From NCBI GenBank assembly GCA_024516155.1, contig JAJJXM010000004.1:186001-250000 (forward strand): a stretch of DNA of 64,000 bases. Reading direction: 5' to 3'. The position numbers and the translations under genes are program-made. Positions 46,633 to 57,091 of the stretch are shown here, piece after piece (position 1 is the stretch's first letter; each line of letters starts with the position of its first letter). The DNA is from Pyronema omphalodes. Taxonomy: Eukaryota > Ascomycota > Pezizomycetes > Pezizales > Pyronemataceae. The notes beneath the pieces are model-generated. The model was not told where the DNA came from. It did not search any database and worked only from the letters and a program-made list of their open reading frames with translations.

Positions 46633-48115
46633 TTATACATTAGTGGATTCGGAAATTGTGGCGTGTTCCTCTTCCAGAGGCCTTACGATACTGCCTCTCT
46701 GAACACCATTCTTTGTTCTGTCGGCATTGTCGTCCTCCCTCGTGATATCCGTAGAGTTGGTCTTGTCTGCAAGTCCACTCTTTTCTGCGTCCTTCCTCAT
46801 CATCTCTTGATAGACAGGATTGGATCTGAGCATTGTTTCCCTGATTTTGTAATGCTCAGCTTTCTTGTCAAGATCCTCCTCAATAAGCCTCCTCAATTCC
46901 TCCCGTGACTTAACCTCCACCACTTCGAATGGATAATTAGGAACAAGATAACAACCCACAGGCTCTAGCATACACGTCACCCAATCCTCGTCCTCCCATT
47001 TCCAATTCTGATCCGTCTTGACCTCCTTATACGTGGTTGACGGGAAACCATTCTCCTTCTCGTGCTTGTCGACCCTGGAATCAATATCTCTGCGATCATC
47101 CTCTATCATCTTCTGTAGCCGTGAAAGGTCTTGAAGCGCCTGCCGCATGCAATCCTCAGCAGTACGGTTATTGTAATACGAATTGATATCATCCATATTC
47201 ACGTTTGAGGATTCTCCAACATCGTTCCGTGAGGATTCTTCGATATTACCGCTAGGCGTAACCGTGGAGGATTCGGCGTTCATTTTGCTATCCAAGGGAT
47301 TGATATCAGAGGAGGATTCCATGGTACCTTGTCCTTCCTTCATATTCTTCCCACAAAGTGCACTGTATTGACCATACCACTCAAGACCATCATAATCCGG
47401 TGGGGATGAATCGAGACTTCTTAACACCTCCTCCATCTTGTCCTGATCGACAAAGTAAACCACAAACAAGTAAGCCGGAAGAATCTCAACAGCATCCTGA
47501 ACCTTCTCCTCTTCCGTTCGGTCAGACGTATCAAAGCTTACAAGCTCATCAACAAATGGCTGCAAAACCTCTGGAATATCATCCGGTGTTATATTCCCGC
47601 CAAACCATTCGTTGTTGAGGACTTTGACATCGGGCCAAGTTTTAATCTCGTCTATCATGACCCGGGGTAAATCCTCTTTATCATAGCTTGGTGAGAACAG
47701 CTTGTACAAGATCTGGATTTTGGCAATTAAGTCTATAACATCATCGAGGAGCTGCAGATTGTGCTGGTGGGTCATTTCAGAGATCACTGTCGGACAGTCT
47801 CGGGTGGCTAATTCGGATGCTGGCGAAGGCTATAAGGTGACATTAGCAGGGTGCCTTCAGTTCTTCCAAAGATACAAAACTTACCATCCCACCAATTACA
47901 CCGTCTATATCCCGCCAGTTACAAAACGGCGCAGTTCCCATCTTACACCTTCCCCTCTGCTGGACTTCATATAGGTGATACTTTGGCGTATAGACGTTAC
48001 TGCCAATATCGACACCTCGCTCCTGAATAACGTTGGAAGTATCACCAGTACAAGCTTTGTCCGTAGCGAGCAGTAACACCAGGTTGACGAAAGGAAAGAA
48101 ATTGCATGGATGCAT
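46633..48115 (-). CDS. Probably secreted 475-residue protein, copy B
   Basis: Twin of the gene at 27167-28649, in opposite orientation. Exon 1 is 48115-47885, the intron is 47884-47830 (gtaagt donor, tgctaatg branch, tatag acceptor) and exon 2 is 47829-46633. Exon and intron lengths equal those of copy A exactly. The signal-like start MHPCNFFPFVNLVLLLATDK differs from copy A by two conservative changes. Variable spots include the exon 1 end (DGVIGGM against DAIISST) and the segment after VDQDKMEEV (LRSLDSSPPDYDG against SGSLDPSPPEFES). Cys residues and sequons are kept. No stop or frameshift separates the twins. The function is unknown; a secreted or cell-surface protein is my inference from the N-terminus. 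Confidence 0.8.
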
Positions 48116-49430
48116 CTTGAATCGAAAGTCCCCACTCAAGAGATATCGAGAGGGAAAGTTTGCAGAGTACTACTATAGCGGTAGTGGAGCCAACACCGGA
48201 GAATGAGAAGGAGGTAATGGGGGTTGACTTTAGGATATAGAGGAGTGAATAAATGTTACAGTCTTCAGGAATGACGATGGATATTGGACGATGGAGGATG
48301 GAGGATAGAGGATGGAGGATGAAAAGATCAGATAGCTGTCCGCGTTACACAGCGGCTTCACGGTCCATCACCCAAGTATGCTATGCGAACTCTAGACTGA
48401 CCGCTACTGATTTCAGACCATGGATAGCAAAAGGTACAAAATCTGATGTTGGTAATATATTACGAGCGCCGTGAGAAAAGTAGCTGGGGGGCAAAAACAG
48501 TATTGTAGAGGTGGAAAAATCGCACTTCTGTAGGGCGCTTACGCAAATTTCTGTCGGGCACATTATGTAGTGAAGGTTTAATGGCTTATAGGATTACACA
48601 GGATAATTCGCAACTCGACTTCCCCTCTATCAATAGTAATATCTCGCCTGACGTCAATTTTACCATCTTAGGGATCCAAAACCACACCAACGCTCATGCT
48701 CAAAAACGTACGATAGAAACCTTGAATGTTTTTCATTATCTGAATTATACCGGTATCATTTTTATCCCTCCTCTGACTACCCATGTTTGCAAGTCTACCA
48801 TCGCCCAGGCGTTGGCTGCGTGGTACTTACTCGCCTCTACCTTAGAATAGTATCGTATATAGGGGCACATACGAGTTACATTTTATACAAGCGATTATAT
48901 AATGATTACTGCCAGTATCTTCCAGCCAATTTAGCTGACATATTTGTCCTTTTCTATTGTCAATTTACGACCGAAGATATTGGCTTCTCTTTTTTTTTGG
49001 GCCTGGGTATTCGTGGGTTCGAGTCACGGTTACGTCAACGTTTCTTCTATTGATTAAATATTGTTTTCGTTGCAGTATGGTTTATTGGTGGAAGAGGTAG
49101 GTTGAGAATACGAAACTGAGATCTTGCATTGATTCACCCAAGAGACTACCGGCTGTGCTTGGCTGTTAGGTCTTTCGATTGATCTCATCCGGAATTAACT
49201 ACACCGTAACTCAGTAATCGCGACATGCGTTTATGTATATCGATATGGTATGTGACCCTAGTCAATTTAGCTTTGCATAGACGTTTATTTCAGGTTCCAC
49301 GGCCTTTATGATGTGCCTGGAAAGCTAAGATGGTTGTCTGCAACCGTATATGTTATGGCGGTACTGCGCTTGTGTACATGGCTAGCCGTCGGGAGGTACT
49401 ATGAAGACCACTGGGTACACCCACAGCGGT

Positions 49431-52400
49431 CATGTGCACCGTATTCAATAGCCAACCCTCAGATCCCAATATACACTCCCCTGTAACCAATCCGCCATGA
49501 TACATAAGTTTCAAGTACCCCAAAAACCCTTACCATTGAAACCTTGAATCATTTTATTTTCTGAATAGCACTGCTACCACTTTGGTATGCTGTCAGAATT
49601 CCCTTGTTGGCGAGCCTGCCTGCAATCGTAACAGGTGCTAGTTAGTAGTCTCAGACCCGCCACTCGGACACAGGAATCGTATATATATACCAACTCCATG
49701 GTACACATGCGATTATTGTTACATTCCTGAGCAAGAATTCCAGTCAATATAGCTTACGTATTGAGCTTTCAGTATCACATTGCAACGGTCTATTTCAATC
49801 GCAAATGTTGGCTTCTCTTTTTATTTTTTGCGCGAGTTCGAGTCAGGGTATGTTCGAGGCTATTTGGATTGATTGAATCATTTTTATCATAGTGGATTTA
49901 TAAAGCGGATGCTATCGTTATCGAGGTGCTTGGTTTAACTTGCGGGATATTGATCATCTTGTAATGGTAATCAGGCGTTAGGCATCGTAATCCTTCATGG
50001 TACATATTCAATGTTTGGATGGTCGTTATATTGTGTAACTCATCAAGTGCTATTAATTTCCTACGAGATTATTGCCGCTACCTGCGCTGGAAGACTTGAT
50101 ACGTCCAGTCAAGGAAGGGCTATGTAATATGTAATATTTGTCCCGTTTCCCTTTGACTTTTGACGTTTCTCTCTCGCAGAGCCGACAGGGCGAGCATACA
50201 GAACAATTTATTCTTGGCTCCGTCTCTATTAGTGGTGATAAATCCACTGATAATTCTATTAACGTGATATCCGAGTTCCAATATACACCAAAGCCGATGG
50301 CCGCACATCCACCTTGACAAATCAGATACCTCCCGGGGTTACACAGAGGTTGGTACTCCGGTCACGTGCTCTATTGAAAGCGGATTCGTGGTCTATCACC
50401 CAAGCAAGCTATGTAGCCAAATTGCTGAACTATAGATTAATATTCACCACCGATTTTAAGACTGTCGCGAATGTTACATAATAAACCGTAATCTGTGTCT
50501 ATTGCAGCTCAATTGTAAATACTTGCAGAACTCACCAATACCAGTTTAACGCATATAGTCGCAGACTCGCCACCATTGCACATTTCTCGTATTACATCTA
50601 CTTGGTACACACGCGATTATATTTCCATTTATACAGCGAGATTCCAGTCAATTGAGCTCATGTGATTGAACTGTTAGGTTCTCACTGCAAAAGGTATAGA
50701 ATTGGCTTCTCTTCTTGTTTTGTTTTTTTCGAAGCGGGTTCGAGTCAGGGTATATCTAAGGCTTTTTTGATTGATTAAACTATTTTTATCATAGTGGATT
50801 AGTAGATGGAGGTATATAGAGCATGGAAGCGTTTATGGGGGTACTTCTTGTGAGTTGCGGGGCGTCAATTTTCTGGGAACAGAAGTTATGTGTTAGGCAC
50901 TGTAATCCATAACGAGTTTCTCGTATTTTTCTGGATTGCACAGGTGTTACTTTTATAATCAATACTTGTACCCCATATCAACGATGCAAGCCGAGGTGCG
51001 AGCAATCTCGGCGGGTGTTAGGCAGTATTGACCACCTCTGCACGGGCCTCATACATATATTACAAGGTATGCATGCGATTATATTTTTGTTTTCCACAAT
51101 GTATTTCAGCCAAGTTAGCTTACTTCGTTGGAGTATTTCACCTTGCTATATTGCATGGTCTCTTCCGACCCATTCCAAAGATCCTGGCTTCTCTTTTGTT
51201 GGCATGGGTTCGAGTCACGGTGTGTTCGGGATCCTAAAATCTCATTTTTACACTACACCAGGGCGGCTTCGGTCAGGTGAACTCTAAGCCAGTACCGCAG
51301 GCTATGGATGAAAGATATTCTTTTTTACTTCTTATATACATCAGAGCTGACGGGAGTCTGGAGATGGATTCAGATATTTGGACTGCCTCCTGTACGTGCA
51401 GGCGAGGGTAAACGCGCAAATGACGCCCAACACCTTACACAACTTACTGTCAGCATTTTTTCACCACGACGTGTTTAGGATTCATACCATCAACCAGAAG
51501 AATAATCTACTCAAATGGCAGTCCCGGCATGAAAGCTGAATATCAGGTACCCTCAGAAATGTGTTCCACAAAAGCTTTGATTGTCACTTGACCTATCTTG
51601 CACAAATAGTGCTGTGATAACTCTCTGGACTGTCTCTGGTTGCAGGTCTACAATGGCTCAGGCGTGGTGCTAGGTAGAAGCTACCGCCTCTGAACCAGAA
51701 TCATACAGACCGCCTACGTAATCCCTAGCGGGTTATATTCACATTATTTACCAGAACCTTCAGTCAATTTAGCTGACTTGCTTTGCTTAGTGCGCTTTTG
51801 CTCGATAGGCCCTTGAGGCCGCAGAAATTGGCTTTGTTTTGGTTTTTTTGTCGTCGCCAAGTAGGCGTGGGTTCGAGTCGCGGTGAGTTCAAGATCTTTT
51901 TTTTTACTGATTGGATTATTTACAGTATGGCTTAATGGCAGATGGAGTTTCAGAGGACGGTAAAGTTATGCAGTATGCCGATTAAGTTGCTGGACGTGAA
52001 TCTCCTGGGCAAGGAGACTGTGTGTTAGACATCGTAATCCCGTAGGACAGATGGTTGACGACTGCATGTTCGAGTACGTAGAGGTAAACATGGTTATATA
52101 ATATGCGTTCCGTGTTCAGTTGATTTTTCTCTTGCACCCTCGCAGTCTGGGCCGCTGAGCATACGAAACTAATATCTTGCGGTTGCTACTTTGATGAGAC
52201 TGCCGGCTGTGCTTGGCTGTTAGGGCTTGTGACTCCTGTTATAAGACATTTACTAGATTGAAAATCATTGACCTGGACGCAAGTTTATGTATGTCTATAT
52301 TCTATGTTTTCCCAGCCAAGATAGCTCATGCTGAACAAACTTCCAGAGTGTGCTGAGAAGTCTACTATGATTGTCACTATAAGAACTTGGCTTCAATATT

Positions 52401-52602
52401 TCTTTTTTCCAATCCGAAGCGGGTTCGAGCCTTGGTGTAGAAGTACTTTTTTGTTTTTTGTTTGTTCTTTTTCGTGCACAAGTATGGCTGAAGTGTTTCT
52501 GTTTTGAGTGAATTGAACGGAATTTAAAAGAGGTGTGTCGATTTACGCACTTTTAAATGCAATATTTGTAGAAGAGTCTTGTCAGTGAGACTCAGATGGT
52601 TT
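49431..52602 (+). repeat. Block of tRNA-like units, plus strand
   Basis: A-like / B-like boxes are at 49741 / 49834, 50645 / 50737, 51107 / 51207, 51761 / 51870 and 52313 / 52422. In four of these the A-like box has the variant gtcaatttagctNac or ccaagttagctta. Each unit shows ttggcttct before a T-run and then ggttcgagtcacgg or a close variant. Further down each carries cgttaggcatcgtaatcc and a caggtgttac word. The block is mirrored, unit by unit, at 57516-59600. No protein gene is supported. Confidence 0.8.
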
Positions 52603-53570
52603 CAGAGTTCGGCACGGTCCGTCCGGTCCCATCCTGGCTGTGGACGGGACCGGACCGTCACTCACGGTCCCGTCCTGAAGTAGGACCAGGACCGGCCGTC
52701 CTGGAGGCACCACGGACGGGACGGACCGCGGGTGACCGTGGGTGACCACGACTAGCGTCATTATCGGTCACTCGCAACCCGCAGTTTTTTTACTACGGCT
52801 CATGGTGTTTTCCTTTGATAATTCTGATGCATTGCACGAATCAAAGTCACCTATATGGAATTGCTTGCAAACAAAAAAAAACCATACTGATGCATAAGAA
52901 TGCTCCTTCTCCCGCCACTAAAATGCGTCCTTCCCCATCCTTCTCGAATGAACACAATTCTTGAGAGGACAGGCAGGGTGTTCTGCTCCTGGTCGGAAAA
53001 GGTGTAGAGGACGGCAATGAGCTTTGCTGGGAATGGTGTGATTGCTATTGATGGTTGAATTACACGGCAATGAAGGAGTGGAAAATTCTGGCAGGTAGAA
53101 GAGGGAAAGATAGAAGACGGAATTTGAAGGATAGAAGAAATATTTATAGCGGGATCGTACTCTACTAAGAAACAAAAATAATATCAAACTACCATAGGCA
53201 GTCAAACTATTTCTGGGTGGAGCGTGCACCTGCAGTGGGGTGTAAAAGTCTTACTAAAGTGCAGCATGACGGGTTCATCTACTACAGTGCTGAAGACGTC
53301 GCTGCTGCGGCCCATAATTTCTGGCAAACTTAAACCAAATCGCCCCCTGCAAACTAGCTCACCCGAAACCCACGGTCCTGCCGTCACCCGCCGTCCCGTC
53401 CGGTCTTTTTCAGTTTGCGGACGGGACCGGACCACATAGTGGCCGTCCGTCCAAAGTCGAGGACGGGACCGGACCACATAGTGGCCGTCCGTCCAAAGTC
53501 GAGGACGGGACCGGACCACCAGCGTGGTCCCGTCCGGTCCGCCGTCCTGGACGGACCGTGCCGAACTCTG
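52603..53570. mobile_element. Non-autonomous hAT-type element, copy 2 (968 bp), perfect 8-bp target duplication
   Basis: The termini cagagttcggcacggtccg are perfectly inverted. The flanks are gatggttt on both sides (52595-52602 and 53571-53578). The GC-rich subterminal parts (ggtcccgtcc, ggacgggaccgg) are inverted relative to each other. At the right end a 48-base unit (ggacgggaccggaccac, atagtggccgtccgtcc) is tandemly repeated. It is opposite in orientation to the 926-bp copy at 13729-14654, with a similar AT-rich middle and no transposase. Confidence 0.93.
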
Positions 53571-53578
53571 GATGGTTT

Positions 53579-54403
53579 GCGACCCAGTACTCCGAGTATA
53601 TTGTTATCAATGTTGATTAGCTTAGGATCTTCAAAGGATATTCGGTCTGCAATGTAGGATAAATCATAAACATAAACTGCTTGTCCAAATTCCTCTACAA
53701 CTCATATAAACCTCACATCAAATTCTCCAGAAGGAGGACGAGTTTTTGAACATTTGATTAGGTGAAACTGGTTGTTGTGGAAGTGTACTGCATAAATATG
53801 TCTTTTTAATTCCAATCGGTGTATTCAATATCGGGTGACTGTAGTCTGTAGAAGATTAATGGTGTTTCAACCCTTCAAATTACAAATTTCAGTATGGTAT
53901 GAAGTCCAGATGAAGCTGGAATCATTTGGGCATGTAACAATACTATGGCATAAAGCAAGAGCAGCCGTATTGCTTGAAGCCTTTAGGCATCCCAATCACG
54001 AACGACGGGAGCACTCATATGACATTTTTGGTAGAGAATGATGCAGATTGTGGTTTATTGTACTCGTCATGTGAAGCAGAGCCATCGCATGCCAAATACG
54101 AACGGAAAACGTCCACATCCACAGACGAAACATTCCTGACAAATGTCCAAATCCGAGAGCAAGAATACTGATTACAATGAGAGAATAACAGAAAGGGAAT
54201 CCTCAGGGCGAAGTCAACCCCTCGAGCTGCTTCAAGGGACGAGCTCCTGGTTCTTCAAAGGGCGGGGGGGGGGGGGGGGGGTATGCGTTACCGCACGTGG
54301 AATAAGTGCTCTACACCAAGGTTGCCATCTCCTCCATTATTCTCCACCCGGTAACGTTGCCATGTCGTTCGTGATGTTATGAGATCAGCAGACATCAGCA
54401 GAC
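53579..54403. repeat. Relic DNA with a G18 run (54264-54281)
   Basis: 53870-54170 is the better-preserved partner of 43190-43480. One frame reads KPLGIPITNDGSTHMTFLVE onward to NVQIREQEY and a stop; another reads HVTILWHKARAAVLLEAFRH. Both look protein-like but overlap out of frame, so the original gene is broken. The family is not recognised. Confidence 0.35.
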
Positions 54404-55188
54404 CTCCCAACTGTATAGCCAGTTTACCGGGTAAAATCGTAGACCAGATAAACTGAACTGACAATTCATAGTTAGTTGGTGCAGTTCTTGTGTCCCGGAT
54501 ACACAGTTGGTTTAGTTATGAGGGTTCCATAGAACCAGGTAACTGCAGTGCACTGATTGAACGGACTCGGTAAATACAAGCCACTTCAACCGAATCAGTA
54601 ACCATTGCATGCAGGACTAAATAATCTATGCAACCTCGTTTGAACCCCTCGGTGGCTCGCCGAGCCTGTCAGTCTTCAAACCCTCCGTAATCCACCAGTT
54701 TCCGGTAACCATGTTTTCCATCACTTCCCGCGATGACTGCCGAGTATAAGCTGCTGTTTTCCGAATGCAAGCGGATCATTATATCGGACCGCCATTCCAT
54801 GCAGGCAGAAAGGGGGCGGCCCCAGTAGTTTAGTGGTATAATTCCATGCATTGCACAAGAAAGCAATGGGTTCGAATCCCGTGTCGCTCCCACAGGTTTT
54901 CTTGGCAAAACCAGGGTTTGCCCTCCAAAGGGAGGTTTACCTGGTGCTCAGGATAAGCAGTCACTCTCCGGGGTGAAAGGGTACTTGACATATGTCAAGG
55001 GCAGCCCCGCTTACCTGATCTATACCTCCATAGGTGTAGACAAGCGTTGGAATATTTGGGAAATGTAATATTAGTATTAGTAATAGTATTACGACTGTCA
55101 TAACCTTAAGGTTGCATACAGAAATGAAATTATTATTATTATCATGCAGGCAGATACTCCGAAGGCCATTGAGGACCTGAAGAGCTTC
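54404..55188. mobile_element. Second copy of the cagacctccc element, interrupted by a SINE
   Basis: The reverse complement of the right two-thirds of 40539-41278, diverged. Matching words include cctcccaactgtatagcc, gtttaccNggtaaaatcg, gcagtgcactgatt and ccgccatt. Similarity ends near gaagagcttcaa at 55188, so the far end is missing. The SINE at 54810-55142 splits it. Confidence 0.8.
54810..55142 (+). mobile_element. tRNA-derived SINE with 12-bp target duplication
   Basis: The head is tRNA-like: seven-base acceptor-type pairing (GGGCGGC with GTCGCTC), an A box tagtttagtgg (54826-54836), a B box ggttcgaatcc (54869-54879) and a T-arm ATGGG/CCCGT. The anticodon arm is not a normal one. An unrelated body of about 200 bases follows, then a tail of att repeats (55124-55142). 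Both sides carry catgcaggcaga (54798-54809 and 55143-55154). The homologous repeat at 40539-41278 has one diverged copy of this target and no insert. SINEs carry no gene and need a partner LINE for movement; none is in the window. Confidence 0.92.
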
Positions 55189-56136
55189 AAGGTATCACTA
55201 TCCAAACATTTGTATTATAAATAACCTACATCTTGCGTCCTGCCTCAAGATTGTACCGCAATTTCCGTTTCAATGCCGTGTCACGTGCATGAGAACCCTG
55301 GAAGGGACCATGCCAAGAAATTACAGTATCAACGCATGCCCCCCACTGAGGCCAGAAAGAGCATAATTGCTCAGCCACCGCCAATACGGAACCCTGAATT
55401 GTGTTGACAGAGTCAATATCAAGAATGTGGATTTATTCTCATACTAACGATCACATGATTCAAACGGTGGTTGAGCCACTGCAAGTGACTTTGGCTGTCG
55501 ATGTGCCTGTGCAGTACAGTAGATAATCATCAGGATTGCCAAAACATTTCCTAACTGAACATTCGCCCCTCACTGCTAGCTTTGCGTTACGAAAGTAGTA
55601 CAAAAAATAGTCATCCACCTCAGGCAAAAAAAGAAAAATACAGAACACCTGTTGAACGCTCATGCCTTACGGCCCTCCATCTCCATATTACCAGGAGTAA
55701 TAGCACTTCATTTCCTCCTTTCCCTCCCACCTTCATCTCTATAGCTTCCATCTACACAGCCGCCGGGCCATATAGGCCTTGTTGCCGAACTTTTTTCCAC
55801 CATACCTCCGACCACCGCTTTTCTTAGCCGTCCTTGCCACTCTACTTACTTCTGTTTACCGGACTCTGGTCGAATTCTCCCCTAATAATATGCTACAAAG
55901 CATCTTTGAAAGCAACAATGCTGACCCCTGCGAGGGTTACAAAATCAGTGAATGCATAATCAGAACATGGAGGACTCGAGCGTACAATACGTCTGGTCGC
56001 AGCACAGGTACTCCAACTTTGAAGCAGATATCACCGGATAAGAATACATAAGCTATGTAACAGCCACATCATCCCCATCAAAGGGCACTCAATTCTCTCT
56101 TATCTCCGTGGTTTTCACCTACAGTGCTCTCGTTTA
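55189..56136 (+). pseudogene. Leader-family gene relic or unresolved first exon (MLQSIFESNN frame 55888-56051)
   Basis: 55300-55870 is a direct, diverged copy of 21580-22760, including the CT-rich leader (gaacgctcatgccttac, ccatctccatattaccag). The ATG near 55888 opens MLQSIFESNNADPCEGYKIS, related at its start to the relic exon at 22813 (MLQSIFDGNP). The expected gtatgt donor is here ctatgt, so the exon either runs to the stop at 56051 or is not functional. It may be the 5' exon of the 56377 gene, which lacks an obvious start. Confidence 0.35.
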
Positions 56137-56376
56137 TAGCACCACCACTTCTCACAGATATCTTGCCTCCGACACTTTCTTACATACCGTTCTTTTCTGA
56201 ACACACGTCTCTACGGGAACTCCAGCTCAGTACCTGCTTGCGGAGAACTTCATCTACAAAACAAGCTCACTGTCCCTTCTAATCATGATGAAAGGCGTGA
56301 CCCAGGCAATGCTATCGACGATGCCTCCATCAACCATGACAACACCAACGGTGAGCATGACACCCAACGCGATCCG

Positions 56377-57091
56377 ATGCTAGGAACCCTGGTAGAATTA
56401 CTGTTTTCTGGCTCTCAGCAAGAGAAATGGCCACCGGATGCACGAATTGCCGATGACGATTTTGGGTCCTTGGTTGGTGGAATGTATCATTCGGATTGGA
56501 CTGATGGAAGCGATGAACTTACTGCTGCTGAAGATGAGAATAGCGGAGCCATGGAGGATCTACATGAGTCTAATGCTTGTGCTGAGACCTTTCTCGCCGG
56601 GAATATCCTTGAATCGGAAAATTATACTCGGCCATCTACTATTCTTACCAAGGACATCCCTCTCCGGGATGAAGGTACCCCTATATCGTATGACGAGCAC
56701 GTATGTTTCTCATTTTTTTCCAGGACGAGAAGAATAAATGCTTACTGACATCATCTAGATAACCCTCTACATGGGCCTACTCTCGAACTCCATCCCTGAT
56801 GACGCCCAAGCTCTCACCAATGGGCGCACTGACCTGACCTCTAAAATCAACGGATCCTCCACCGCGCCCTACTTCAACGTTCATAGTATAATGGCCTCCT
56901 GGATTGATAGCGCAGTGCAAAGATGCAAATCCAATGAAGCCAGACAAGCGATCCTTAATTCCTATGATAGGATTCTAGCTGTTAATTCAGCTAACATCTA
57001 TGGGGAACAGGGTCGTGGGTTTCTCAGTCGGGATGGGAAGAACGTTGGGTTTGTGGGGATTGAGAAAGAAATGAAAAAGAAGGAGGGGTAA
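56377..57091 (+). CDS. Small gene of unknown function (at least 218 residues)
   Basis: Exon 56377-56700, intron 56701-56758 (gtatgt, cttactgac branch, catctag acceptor, phase 0), exon 56759-57091. The frame is open further upstream to 56137 without an ATG, and a cttctcacag acceptor lies at about 56157, so an earlier exon is likely and the coordinates given are the minimum from the first ATG. The first part is acidic (ELTAAEDENSGAMEDLHES). The second part is mixed helical (HSIMASWIDSAVQRCKSNEA, then RQAILNSYDRILAVNSANIY) and ends in a Lys-rich tail (EKEMKKKEG). No domain was recognised and there is no signal peptide in the visible part. Confidence 0.55.

Larger units (their letters stand above)
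45625..49430. repeat. Right arm of the large inverted repeat
   Basis: Mirror copy of about 25845-29145, containing gene copy B, the mirrored leader (ggaggatggaggatagagg) and one extra insertion (45667-46168). It includes a plus-strand tRNA-like unit (A-like 48923-48940, B-like 49016-49025) that mirrors the one at 26248-26352. Confidence 0.93.

Noticed and set aside
54814..54890. A functional tRNA at the SINE head
   Set aside because: The acceptor and T arms pair but the anticodon arm does not form a normal seven-base loop, and the segment continues into a SINE body with target duplications.
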